Shown here: positions 51,402-59,857 of the stretch, in pieces
Layout of the letters: every line of letters starts with the position of its first letter
Position numbering within the stretch: the first letter of the stretch is position 1
Assembly: GCA_942490535.1 (NCBI GenBank)
Contig: CALNXQ010000005.1
Span: forward strand, 1,488,001-1,552,000
Length of the DNA: 64,000 nt
Source: JAEINY01 sp942490535
Lineage (GTDB): Bacteria > Bacteroidota > Bacteroidia > Bacteroidales > Marinilabiliaceae
Reading direction: 5' to 3'
The notes under the pieces: model-generated
Databases searched by the model: none
What the model was told of the DNA's origin: nothing
Seen by the model: the letters and a program-made list of their open reading frames with translations, nothing else
Program-made: the position numbers and the translations under genes

Positions 51402-51999
51402 TGATGTTTTTAATAAATTCCATGACAATGTTTCCAAAATTAGTCATGAATAATTTAATGGCCATCGCTAAAAGGATAATACCAAAGAATTTTTTTAGCA
51501 CATAAATACCCCCCTGCCCAATGAAGCGTTCCACATGCCGGGATGATTTCAGCACAAAAAAGACCACGACAATATTCAGAAATAGAGCGATGATAATATT
51601 GATGGAGGCGTACTCAGCCCTTAAGGACAAGAGGGTCGTAAACGAGCCGGCACCGGCTATCAACGGAAAAGCAATGGGAACGATGGAGGCTCCGCTGGGC
51701 GAATCATGTTTAAATATTTCAACGCCTAAAATCATTTCAAAAGCCATGATTACCAATACGAACGAGCCTGCAATGGCAAACGAAGAGATGTCCACGCCAA
51801 AGAGCCCTAATAATGCTTCGCCTACAAAAAGGAACACTATCATAATGGTAAATGCCACCGAAGTGGCTTGAAAAGCTTTGATGGGGCCACTTTTCTTTTG
51901 CAGATCCAGAATAATGGGGAGCGATCCCAGTATGTCGATCACCGCAAACAGTACAATAAATGCGGAGATGATTTCAATAAATTGCAGTTCCATGAGCAT
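51394..51999 (-). CDS. MarC family integral membrane protein
   Basis: 201 residues, nearly all hydrophobic, with six predicted membrane helices in the MarC arrangement. Hallmarks are FIVLFAVIDILGSLPIILDL near 13-32, MAFEMILGVEIF near 84-95 and IVPIAFPLIAGAGSFTTLLSL near 106-126. MarC proteins were once linked to antibiotic resistance, but their transported substrate remains unknown. The ATG two codons downstream (MEL) is an equally good start. The last 8 bases overlap rnhA. Confidence 0.9.
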   Translation of the reverse strand: MLMELQFIEIISAFIVLFAVIDILGSLPIILDLQKKSGPIKAFQATSVAFTIMIVFLFVGEALLGLFGVDISSFAIAGSFVLVIMAFEMILGVEIFKHDSPSGASIVPIAFPLIAGAGSFTTLLSLRAEYASINIIIALFLNIVVVFFVLKSSRHVERFIGQGGIYVLKKFFGIILLAMAIKLFMTNFGNIVMEFIKNING

Positions 52000-52382
52000 C
52001 GTGTTTTAATCAAAAGTAGTTGAAATAGTCTGCATAGGCAACCTGTTGTTTTTCAAGCTGGCCTTCTAGTTTGATCGAAAACAATTGTTTCCCCGTTGTC
52101 CGGCTTTCCATTTGTTCCGTGCACCATTGTTTTTAGCCCGGCCAGACACCTGTTTTATCATGATGCCACTGTTTTGGAAGTGTCGGGTCCTCCGGTCAGC
52201 CGAAAAACAATTGTTTTTGAGGTGTCCGGCAAGCTGTTTTTAATGAGAGTTGTCGTTTTCAACCCTTCGGGTTAACCGATAGGATAGATGTCTTCTGGAT
52301 ACAGGTCTTCCCGGGACCTGATTTCCGGGAATGCATCCGTTTCCAACGTGTCCCCTACGCTGATTACATGAAAGGTGGCTGT
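52000..52382. other. Repeat-rich intergenic region with gene-remnant appearance
   Basis: 383 bp between the S46 peptidase stop and marC. Read on the minus strand in the same frame as the peptidase, the bases right after its stop give a further 36-codon open stretch (THF-like start, ...VGDTLETDAFPEI... ending EDIYPIG) before the next stop. Two copies of AAACAATTGTTT (52078-52090 and 52226-52237 regions) and several GCCGGACA/CCCGACAC-like segments also occur. It may be a decayed gene plus a repeat element; I could not identify either. Confidence 0.45.
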
Positions 52383-54539
52383 TTAACTAGCTGAGAGTAT
52401 TTCGTCCCTCAGATAAGTGGCGTTGGCGTACTTATCAACAATAAAAAGAATGTAGCGAATATCCAGGCAGATGGTTTTTTGCAGCTCCTTTTCATAGGTC
52501 AAATCACCGGTCATGGCTTCCCAGTTTCCATCAAATGCCAATCCAATCAAATCCCCATTTTTATCCAATACCGGACTGCCGCTGTTACCGCCGGTAATAT
52601 CGTTGTCGGTAATGAAACAAAGTGGCATGCGTCCATCCTTCAAGGCATATGGCCCGAAATCTTTTTCCCGGAACAATTCTTCCAATCGGGGGGAAATGGC
52701 ATAGTCCGGATTCTGAGTGGCCATCTTTTCAAAGACGCCACTTAAAGTGGTTTGATATTTATATTTCACGCCATTTTTAGGGGTGTAAGAATTGATTTGG
52801 CCATAGGAAAGACGCATGGTGCTGTTGGCATCCGGATAGAAATCGCGGTTTGAATCCTTGCTCATTTTTCCGGCAATGTATCGTCTGATTTGTTTGTTTT
52901 TCTGCACATCAAAATGTTCTTGCAGGCCGGATAATTGATAATAATTGGCCAATACTGTGTGTGCAAAATGCAAGGCGGGGTCATCGTTTAGCAGATCTGT
53001 ATCTGCCTGTTCAATGAGTTCAAAGGTTTTAGTGGAATCGGTTAGTACCGTTTTTTTGAATAAGTCGGCACTAAAGGCTGCATGCTTTTGAATGAATTTT
53101 TTACCCAGGAGGCTTTCTTCCGGCACCCGCAGATTCTCGGGTACTTTACTCAAGTAATAGCGGATCATTTCGGTCAACAGCTTTTGATCCACCCGCGCAT
53201 CGAAATCGCGATACAACTTGCGGAGTTCCGTTTTGGCCTCGGTGAGCAGCGCATAATACGCCTCCGAATTTTTTTCCGTCATAGACAATTCAATCACGTA
53301 GGGCGATACTGTTAAAGCGATTAATGTCAGGTCGGTTCCGGTGATCACGGTCTCGTAGGCAATATTCTCCGCTTCAGTCAGGTTGCGGCTGAGCAAATAG
53401 GAGGCTTCAATGATGGGAAGCGTATTGTTCCATTGGGCGATCCGGCTGGAGTCTGCATCCACCCATTTTTTAAACGCCGCTTCTTCTGTTTTGCGCTGTT
53501 CAAGGGTATTTAGTTTGGATAATCCCATGTTTTGCCCAATGCTGTATTTCCAATAATTACTGGATTGCGAATACTTAGCGGCATATTTTATTTCTACCTG
53601 CGGACTGGCCAGCATCTCTTTTTTCCAAATTCCCTGCTTGATGCCTCTGACTTCGGTAATGACGGGATTGATGGCCGATTGAATTTCAGCCACTCCATGT
53701 GAGGTTAAAAAGCGATTGGTTTCGCCCGGATAACCCAGCACCATGGAGAAATCATGTTCTTGAATGCCTGCCAGCGAAATAGTCAAATGTTTTTTAGGTT
53801 GAAAGGGAATATTCTGTGGAGAATACTCCGCGGGCGATCCATCAGGGGCACAATACACCCGGAAAAAACAAAAGTCGCCTGTATGACGGGGCCACATCCA
53901 GTTATCCGTATCTCCGCCAAATTTTCCAATGGTGGAGGGGGGAGCTCCTACTAAACGGACATCCGAAAATGTTTGAGTCAGGAATAGAAACCAGGTATTG
54001 CCCTTGAAGAAAGGCTTAACAGTAGCGTCGTAACCGGATTGCTCGAAAGCTTCGGTTTCTATCACGGATATTAAACTGTCTATCACCGCCTGTCGTCTTT
54101 TCTCGGTCAGCTCATCCGGCAGGTGTTTGTTGATCTGTTCAGTCACATCCTGTGCTTCAATTAATAAGGTAGCTGTTTTACCTGGATTGGACAGTTCTTC
54201 GGACCGGTTTCGAGCCCAGAAACCCTCTTTCAGGTAATTGGACGTGATGGAGCTGTGTTGCTGAATCTCTTCAAAACCACAGTGGTGGTTGGTTAATAGC
54301 AACCCTTCGCGACTGATAAATTCCCCGGTACAGGCGCCATCATCCAAGGACACAATGGCATCCTTTAAGGAAGGATCTTGTTCGCTGTAAATGGATTCAA
54401 AAGGAATTTCCAGGCCGCGTTGCTGCATGGCGGCTATCTGGCTTTCGCTCATTAAATAGGGAAGCCACATACCTTCGTCGGCTTTGAGGCCCGTTAATAA
54501 GGCAAAACTGAATAAATAAATGGTGATAATATAGCGCAT
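52383..54539 (-). CDS. S46 family dipeptidyl-peptidase (DPP7-like)
   Basis: 718 residues from ATG 54539; the GTG four codons upstream would precede the signal peptide (MRYIITIYLFSFALLTGLKA). It is a periplasmic serine exopeptidase that releases dipeptides from oligopeptides. The catalytic histidine lies in LLTNHHCGF, the aspartate region in GGDTDNWMWPRHTGDF, and the serine in TGGNSGSP. The segment after the serine reads AFDGNWEAM; glycine at this place is the DPP7-type pocket (hydrophobic P1), whereas DPP11 has arginine. A close paralogue lies 142 bp upstream. Confidence 0.93.
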   Translation of the reverse strand: MRYIITIYLFSFALLTGLKADEGMWLPYLMSESQIAAMQQRGLEIPFESIYSEQDPSLKDAIVSLDDGACTGEFISREGLLLTNHHCGFEEIQQHSSITSNYLKEGFWARNRSEELSNPGKTATLLIEAQDVTEQINKHLPDELTEKRRQAVIDSLISVIETEAFEQSGYDATVKPFFKGNTWFLFLTQTFSDVRLVGAPPSTIGKFGGDTDNWMWPRHTGDFCFFRVYCAPDGSPAEYSPQNIPFQPKKHLTISLAGIQEHDFSMVLGYPGETNRFLTSHGVAEIQSAINPVITEVRGIKQGIWKKEMLASPQVEIKYAAKYSQSSNYWKYSIGQNMGLSKLNTLEQRKTEEAAFKKWVDADSSRIAQWNNTLPIIEASYLLSRNLTEAENIAYETVITGTDLTLIALTVSPYVIELSMTEKNSEAYYALLTEAKTELRKLYRDFDARVDQKLLTEMIRYYLSKVPENLRVPEESLLGKKFIQKHAAFSADLFKKTVLTDSTKTFELIEQADTDLLNDDPALHFAHTVLANYYQLSGLQEHFDVQKNKQIRRYIAGKMSKDSNRDFYPDANSTMRLSYGQINSYTPKNGVKYKYQTTLSGVFEKMATQNPDYAISPRLEELFREKDFGPYALKDGRMPLCFITDNDITGGNSGSPVLDKNGDLIGLAFDGNWEAMTGDLTYEKELQKTICLDIRYILFIVDKYANATYLRDEILSAS

Positions 54540-54633
54540 TTGTCCGGTCACTTATAAATTGCAAGGGGCGAAACTAAATGATTCTGACGAAGGAATATAT
54601 GATTTGCACCTCTATTTAAATAATTTTAACAAA

Positions 54634-54657
54634 AAAAGACGGCCAAAGCCGTCTTTT
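54634..54657 (-). terminator. Terminator of the upstream S46 gene
   Basis: AAAAGACGGC and GCCGTCTTTT form a 10-bp stem with a 4-nt loop; on the minus strand it is followed by a T run. It separates the two S46 genes. Confidence 0.85.
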
Positions 54658-54680
54658 AATATTCTGGAGAATAGTGCAGA

Positions 54681-56831
54681 TTATTTCACCAATGTCATTT
54701 CATTGATCAGGTTCGTGGCACCTGCATACTTGTCGATAATGAACAAGACGTAACGGATGTCCACATTAATACATTTCTGTAATTCGGTTTCAAAGGCAAT
54801 GTCACCACTCATGGCTTCCCAGTTGCCATCAAAGGCTAATCCAAACAATTCGCCGTTGGCATTAATAACCGGGCTACCACTGTTACCACCGGTAATGTCG
54901 TTGTTGGTTGTGAAACAAACAGGCATAGTACCATCGGCATTGGCATACTGACCGTAATCTTTGTTGTTATAAAGCTCTTTCAGTTTAGCCGGAACGATAA
55001 ACTCGTAGTTATTCGGATCTTCTTTTTCCATGATTCCCTCCATGGTGGTGAAGTGTTTGTATACCACACCATCTTTGGGTTCATAGTCGCCCACTGAACC
55101 ATAGCTTAAGCGCATGGTGAAGTTGGCATCCGGATAGAATACCTTATCCGATTGCATCTGCATCAAACCAGCCAGGAAGAAACGGTTGTTCTTGTTAATG
55201 GTTTGAGTGCTTTCCTTTGTTTTGCCGTAAAGCTCTTTGTAAGTATCATAAGTGGATAAACCAGCCTGATACACCAGGTCTTTCTGTAAAGTCTTCAGGC
55301 TTGGATTTTCTACAAAGGCATTGAAGCGTGCTTCATCCGTGAATATAGACTTGGCAAATACCACATCAGCATACTTGACATAGTCACCCTTGAATTTTTT
55401 GTTGATGGTTTCATAGAAACTAGGATGGTATTGCTTGGCGATATCATCGGCGTAAAGTTTCAGCATCGCAGCCATTACTTTTTTATCAGTTGGGCTGTTA
55501 TAATCTTTGTAGAAGCGCTCACTGCTTTTTTTCATTTGCTCCACAGCCGCTGTGATGGCTTCCTGGTTTTCATCTATCAATGCCTGTTCCAGATCACGGG
55601 CAACCAACGAGAATGAAATCACTTCCGTTCCCGATAAAGCACATTCGCGTAAGAAATAAGTGGCCATCATGTCTTCTGCACGATCGGCATAAGCCTTTTT
55701 AAGGCTTGACAATACTTCACCATATTTCGCTTTGCGATCGGCTGAAGCATTCACCCATTTTTCGAACTCTGCTTCCAGAGCTTCTTTCTTAGCTACCACG
55801 TTCAGGTTTTCCAAACCACGGTTCATGCCAATGCTGTTTTTCCAGTAGTTGGAGCTACCTGCATACTTGGATGCATACTGAATACGAACTTTCTCGCTGG
55901 CAGACATGTCGGCATTCCAGATCTCCTGTTTGATGCCACGTGGTTTGATGCGCGAATGGTTGATGATGTCCATGCGCTCAACAATACCCCATGAAGTCAG
56001 GTAACGGTTGGTGCTTCCTGGGAATCCAACCGTCATGGCGAAATCCTCTTTCTCCACACCTTTTACCGATACCGGCAAGTGATGTGCAGGTTGATAAGGT
56101 TTGTTATCAGCCGAATACTTGGCAGGTTTGCCATCCGGGCCGGCATACACACGGAACATGCTGAAGTCACCGGTGTGACGTGGCCACATCCAGTTGTCGG
56201 TATCATGACCGAATTTACCAATGGATGATGGGGGCGCACCTACAAAACGGATGTCTTCAAATGTTTCGTAAACAATCAGGAAGAACTGGTTGCCTTCAAA
56301 ATAATCTTCTACGATCGCCTTGTAACGACCTTCTTCAGATGCTTTAGTCGTCAGTTCTTTGGTGATTTCGCGAATTTTTTCAGCCCGCGCATCTTCCGTC
56401 ATCTCATCATTTAAAGCCCCGTTGATTTGTGCCGTCACATCTTCCATACTTTTCATGAAAGTAACGGTTAAGCCGGGAGCTGGTAATTCATCTTCCAGTT
56501 TTTTTGCCCAGAAACCATCTTCCAGGTAGTTGTGCTCCACCGAGCTTAATGATTGGATGTTGCCGTAACCACAGTGGTGGTTGGTCAGGATTAATCCCTG
56601 ATCGGAGATGATTTCACCAGTACAGCCGCGGCCGAAGATGACAATGGCATCTTTCAAACTGCTACTGTTAATGCTGTAGATATCGTCAGCTGATAATTTC
56701 AGCCCCATCTCCTGCATTTTGTTAATGTTCAATTTGTTGATCAGGGGTAACAACCACATCCCCTCATCTGCTTTCGCAAATTGGCTGAAGCCCAGGCTTA
56801 CAACCAATAGTAATGCTGCTATACGTTTCAT
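54681..56831 (-). CDS. S46 family dipeptidyl-peptidase (DPP7-like), paralogue
   Basis: 716 residues with a signal peptide (MKRIAALLLVVSLGFSQFAKA). The same catalytic elements are present: His in ILTNHHCGYG, GHDTDNWMWPRHTGDF, and Ser in TGGNSGSPVINA, followed by AFDGNWEAMSGD with the DPP7-type glycine. It differs from its neighbour across the helical domain, so the two probably differ in preference for the P1 or P2 residue. It has its own terminator and is the first of two same-strand genes. Such enzymes let asaccharolytic or proteolytic Bacteroidota take up dipeptides. Confidence 0.94.
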   Translation of the reverse strand: MKRIAALLLVVSLGFSQFAKADEGMWLLPLINKLNINKMQEMGLKLSADDIYSINSSSLKDAIVIFGRGCTGEIISDQGLILTNHHCGYGNIQSLSSVEHNYLEDGFWAKKLEDELPAPGLTVTFMKSMEDVTAQINGALNDEMTEDARAEKIREITKELTTKASEEGRYKAIVEDYFEGNQFFLIVYETFEDIRFVGAPPSSIGKFGHDTDNWMWPRHTGDFSMFRVYAGPDGKPAKYSADNKPYQPAHHLPVSVKGVEKEDFAMTVGFPGSTNRYLTSWGIVERMDIINHSRIKPRGIKQEIWNADMSASEKVRIQYASKYAGSSNYWKNSIGMNRGLENLNVVAKKEALEAEFEKWVNASADRKAKYGEVLSSLKKAYADRAEDMMATYFLRECALSGTEVISFSLVARDLEQALIDENQEAITAAVEQMKKSSERFYKDYNSPTDKKVMAAMLKLYADDIAKQYHPSFYETINKKFKGDYVKYADVVFAKSIFTDEARFNAFVENPSLKTLQKDLVYQAGLSTYDTYKELYGKTKESTQTINKNNRFFLAGLMQMQSDKVFYPDANFTMRLSYGSVGDYEPKDGVVYKHFTTMEGIMEKEDPNNYEFIVPAKLKELYNNKDYGQYANADGTMPVCFTTNNDITGGNSGSPVINANGELFGLAFDGNWEAMSGDIAFETELQKCINVDIRYVLFIIDKYAGATNLINEMTLVK

Positions 56832-57254
56832 AAAATGTTTATTTAAGGAATTTTTGGTGTGTATTTTCGATTTAGCTTAAGTCTAACAATGACACCTTGC
56901 AATTGTTTGCAAAATCAATTTTCACTCCCTGGAACTCCTGTATTGTATGAGTTATTATTAAAGAGGCTAAGATATAACTTTCAATTTATAACCAAACTGA
57001 AAAAAGTTAGGTTTCATACTGGGGCTCCAGGTGATGAAGGGATACAAAAGTTACGTGTGGATATATGTTGTAAAACAGCATGCGGACTGTTTTGGGTGAA
57101 CGCATTGATTTAACTGATGAAACTTTGTGATTTGAGTATTAACGTGCAAACTCATTAGGTTATTCATAATAAGTTGCGCTTTGGTAATTAACAAATAATA
57201 TCTATTTTCGCTGTCGATTTATAACACTCAAATTATTATCTAATTTAAACAATC
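56832..57254. promoter_or_regulatory. Divergent intergenic region with OMP-gene promoter
   Basis: 423 bp between the minus-strand S46 gene and the plus-strand beta-barrel gene. A promoter with TTG at 57181-57183 and TATTTTCG at 57203-57210 (19-bp gap) faces the beta-barrel gene. The rest contains no convincing gene. Confidence 0.5.
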
Positions 57255-57812
57255 ATGAAAAAAGTATTTACTGTAATTGCCGTGTTGGCATTGATCTCAA
57301 CGGCTTCTTTTGCGCAATTTAAAGTAGGGGGAGGATTAACATTAGGATCTAAAATGGGTATTAGTGATGATGGAGATGAAAAAATGGGTTTTGGTGTAAA
57401 TGTAAGAGGAGACTATTATTTCTCTGAAAAGTTTTCGGTTTCACCAGGATTCACCTATTTTTTTCCAGGGTCTCCTGATGGTATTGATTTAAGCGCGTGG
57501 CAGGTTAATGCTGATGCACATTATCATTTTGTAAAAAATGAAGGATTTTCATTTTATGGTATTGGTGGTTTAAATTATAGTCATAGTAAATATGAATTCG
57601 ACTCTTCTGACATATTTGATGGTTTAGGTGATGAATATGGAGAACTTGTTGATGGAGTTCTTGATATGGCAGGAGTAAGTGCTGAAGATACCGATAATGA
57701 AATTGGCTTTGATCTTGGTGTTGGAGTAAATTTTAGTAAGTTCTTTGGTGAAGTTAAGTATGATACTGCATTCGACGGACAACTAGCGATTACAGTTGGT
57801 ATATTGTTCTAA
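57255..57812 (+). CDS. Outer-membrane beta-barrel protein
   Basis: 185 residues. A signal peptide (MKKVFTVIAVLALISTASFAQ) is followed by alternating hydrophobic/polar strands (FKVGGGLTLGSKMG; VNVRGDYYFSEKFSVSPGFTYFFPGS; INGEVKYDTAFDGQLAITVGILF-like end), and the protein ends in phenylalanine as expected for Bam substrates. It belongs to the broad OmpA/OmpW-like small-barrel class. It has its own promoter and terminator and a paralogue immediately downstream. Its function is unknown. Confidence 0.85.
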   Translation: MKKVFTVIAVLALISTASFAQFKVGGGLTLGSKMGISDDGDEKMGFGVNVRGDYYFSEKFSVSPGFTYFFPGSPDGIDLSAWQVNADAHYHFVKNEGFSFYGIGGLNYSHSKYEFDSSDIFDGLGDEYGELVDGVLDMAGVSAEDTDNEIGFDLGVGVNFSKFFGEVKYDTAFDGQLAITVGILF

Positions 57813-57834
57813 TCATTTTTACTTTGCTATATCA

Positions 57835-57858
57835 AACCGGCTCCATGCCGGTTTTTTT
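57835..57858 (+). terminator. Rho-independent terminator
   Basis: AACCGGC and GCCGGTT form a 7-bp stem followed by seven T. It ends the first beta-barrel gene. Confidence 0.88.
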
Positions 57859-57878
57859 ATACCTTAACTTTAATTATT

Positions 57879-58475
57879 ATGAAAAAAGTCTTTGTAACAT
57901 TGGCTGTCTTGGTTATGATTTCATCCTTTTCGATGGCACAAGCCAAGAAGGGGGATCTGTTATTGGGAGCCTCGTCCAATTTGAAGTTTGGTTCTACGAG
58001 TTCCGCCGTTGAATTTCAAGGAGAAAGTTATGATACTGGTTCTAAAACTGAATTTTCATTCTCACCCGGGATTGGTTATTTTGTGATAGACGGGCTCGCT
58101 CTTGGTTTGGATGTCAATTGGGAGTCGTCAAAAGAGAAGCCTGAAGATGGGGATGAGGTTAAGTCCAATCAATTTTTAATTGGGCCATTTGCTAAATATT
58201 ACTTTGGTTCGACAAATGTAAAACCTTATTTGGAGACCTCATTTGGTTTTGGATCAGGGAAAAGTGGTGACCAGGACTATAGTCTCAGTGGCTATGGATT
58301 CGGAGGGGGTGTAGCATTATTTTTGAATGACGTGGTTGGTATTGAGTTTGGTGTAGGCTATGGTGATTCAACAGCTAAGATGAAGGATGTTGAAATTGAT
58401 TATTTTTCAAGTGAAGATATTGATTTTAGAACCAGTGGATTTGCCTTTGAAGTCGGATTTTCATTTTCCTTCTAG
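57879..58475 (+). CDS. Outer-membrane beta-barrel protein, paralogue
   Basis: 198 residues. The signal peptide MKKVFVTLAVLVMISSFSMAQ closely resembles that of the preceding gene. Strand-rich segments (FSFSPGIGYFVIDGLALGLDVNW; FLIGPFAKYYFGSTNVKPYLETSFGFGSG; GFAFEVGFSFSF) end in phenylalanine, as for outer-membrane barrels. It is a member of the outer-membrane protein beta-barrel superfamily. A single terminator of similar sequence ends each of the two genes, consistent with duplication of a whole unit. Confidence 0.87.
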   Translation: MKKVFVTLAVLVMISSFSMAQAKKGDLLLGASSNLKFGSTSSAVEFQGESYDTGSKTEFSFSPGIGYFVIDGLALGLDVNWESSKEKPEDGDEVKSNQFLIGPFAKYYFGSTNVKPYLETSFGFGSGKSGDQDYSLSGYGFGGGVALFLNDVVGIEFGVGYGDSTAKMKDVEIDYFSSEDIDFRTSGFAFEVGFSFSF

Positions 58476-58497
58476 ACGATATTTTAAATTTATTTTC

Positions 58498-58522
58498 AAC
58501 CGGCCTTGTGTCGGTTTTTTTT
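58498..58522 (+). terminator. Rho-independent terminator
   Basis: AACCG and CGGTT stem with a loop of about 9 nt, followed by eight T. It ends the second beta-barrel gene. Confidence 0.75.
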
Positions 58523-58625
58523 GCTTTAATGGGTAGGCCGATAACGCGTCTCTTATCATCTTGTAAGGTATTTGAATCTCAGTTATAAGGAAATTAAGGA
58601 TAATGGGGCATCAGGTTTTATCAGT

Positions 58626-58713
58626 TTAACGGGGGTTATTTTCATATTTAACCGGGGTCAAATTATTTTTTGACCCCGGTCAAAAGGAAAATTAACCCCG
58701 GTCAAATTATACG
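58626..58713. repeat. Four palindromic sites at exact 22-bp period (iteron-like operator array)
   Basis: 14-bp sites start at 58626 (TTAACGGGGGTTAT), 58648 (TTAACCGGGGTCAA), 58670 (TTGACCCCGGTCAA) and 58692 (TTAACCCCGGTCAA), each 22 bp apart. The consensus TTRACC-N2-GGTCAA is a palindrome, and 22 bp is about two helical turns, so bound dimers would lie on one DNA face. Sites 1 and 4 are the outermost; site 1 is the most degenerate. The array ends 36 bp before the HU-HIG start codon, suggesting control of that gene. Confidence 0.88.
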
Positions 58714-58748
58714 AATATTGCTTACCTTAGGTTATAATTATTGGGTGT

Positions 58749-59135
58749 ATGGCCATAAAATATAAGGTGATTCAGCAGGAGGTGATGACCAAAACCGGTG
58801 AGAAACAGCTACGGTATTATGCGCGAGCCTGTGATCGCAGCCGGATGAATTTAGAAGCTATCTCGAAAATTATTTCCCGGCGCTCTACATTATCACCAGG
58901 GGATATTCAGCACGTGCTGACCGCGCTCACGGAATTGGTTCCGGAGTTGTTAATCAATAATCAAACCGTCCGTTTAGGTGAATTGGGCACTATCAGTTTG
59001 CATTTGCGAAGTCAGGGTGCAGATTCACATCAAGCGGTGACATCGCGCAGTATCACCGATTTGCGGGCCGCCTTTCGGGTCGGAAAGAAGCTCAAGCAAG
59101 GTTTGACTGAGGCGCGTTTTGTGAAAAAAAAGTGA
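58749..59135 (+). CDS. HU-family (HU-HIG) DNA-binding protein
   Basis: 128 residues. The N-terminal MAIKYKVIQQEVMTKTGEKQLRYYARA is followed by an HU-like core (LEAISKIISRRSTLSPGDIQHVLTALTELVPELLINNQTVRLGELGTISLHLRSQG), ending in a basic tail. This is the HU-HIG subfamily common in Bacteroidota, nucleoid-associated proteins that bend or coat DNA. The start ATG at 58749 is 36 bp downstream of a four-site palindromic array and the gene ends at a strong hairpin. Regulation by a dedicated repressor or by its own product is possible. Confidence 0.9.
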   Translation: MAIKYKVIQQEVMTKTGEKQLRYYARACDRSRMNLEAISKIISRRSTLSPGDIQHVLTALTELVPELLINNQTVRLGELGTISLHLRSQGADSHQAVTSRSITDLRAAFRVGKKLKQGLTEARFVKKK

Positions 59136-59165
59136 TCGCTGATAACTAAAAATCAGCGATCACTT
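59130..59165. terminator. Strong bidirectional hairpin
   Basis: AAGTGATCGCTGAT and ATCAGCGATCACTT form a perfect 14-bp stem with an 8-nt loop between the convergent HU-HIG and rnhB genes. The T runs are short in both directions, but the A-tract before the stem would give a T tail on the minus strand. Confidence 0.7.
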
Positions 59166-59185
59166 CGTGAATCTTTCAGTATCAT

Positions 59186-59773
59186 TTACTCATCCAATAA
59201 CCGAAATGTCAAGCGGTGATGGGGTGTAATACCATGTTCTGCAATGGCCGCCCGATGTGCTTTGGTGGGGTAGCCTTTATTTTTACTCCAGGCATAATGC
59301 GGATATTTGGCGTGCGCCTGATTCATCCATTCATCCCGGTGTGTCTTGGCCAGGATGCTGGCCGCCGCAATGGATAAATATTTACCATCTCCTTTTACAA
59401 TGCAGGTGTGGGGAATGTCTTCGTAGGGTTTAAACCGGTTCCCGTCAATGAGTAGGTGTTGCGGTCTCTGTTTTAACTGCTCAACAGCTCTGTGCATCGC
59501 CAGAAAGGAAGCGTTGAGAATATTGATGTCATCAATCTCCTGATGGTCCACAAAACCAACGGCCCAGGCTAAAGCCACTTCTTCAATAATGGGCCGTAAC
59601 GTTTCCCGTTGTTTCTCTGTGAGTTTTTTCGAATCGTTCAACAACTCATGCTTGAAATTTTTGGGTAAGATCACAGCTGCCGCCACCACCGGGCCCGCCA
59701 GGCAACCACGTCCGGCTTCGTCACAGCCGGCTTCAGTTAATTTTTTGTTTAAATGAGGGAGTAAATTTGACAT
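59186..59773 (-). CDS. rnhB: ribonuclease HII
   Basis: 195 residues, usual length. It removes single ribonucleotides and RNA primers from DNA. The catalytic signature is AGCDEAGRGCLAGPVVAAAVILP near 16-38 with the Asp-Glu pair; the third acidic residue lies in LIDGNRF near 109 and the fourth region in SIAAASILAKTHRDEWM near 134-150. The C-terminal YAWSKNKGYPTKAHRAAIAEHGITPHHR is typical. Together with RNase HI at 50.8 kb the cell has both types. It is convergent with the HU-HIG gene. Confidence 0.96.
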   Translation of the reverse strand: MSNLLPHLNKKLTEAGCDEAGRGCLAGPVVAAAVILPKNFKHELLNDSKKLTEKQRETLRPIIEEVALAWAVGFVDHQEIDDINILNASFLAMHRAVEQLKQRPQHLLIDGNRFKPYEDIPHTCIVKGDGKYLSIAAASILAKTHRDEWMNQAHAKYPHYAWSKNKGYPTKAHRAAIAEHGITPHHRLTFRLLDE

Positions 59774-59857
59774 GCTGTTTAGTTCTTAACGGCAGAGCGT
59801 ACGAAGGAAAAATTGAGTTTTGTTTTTTTTCTCTGCGTCCTCAGCGCTTACTATTTT

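Noticed and set aside
56859..57113. 84-residue plus-strand open frame upstream of the beta-barrel gene
   Set aside because: It has no signal, domain or codon pattern of a real gene and overlaps the divergent promoter region.
58626..58713. CRISPR array
   Set aside because: The repeated unit is only 14 bp with 8-bp spacers at a fixed 22-bp period, and no cas genes are present. The spacing fits an operator or iteron array.
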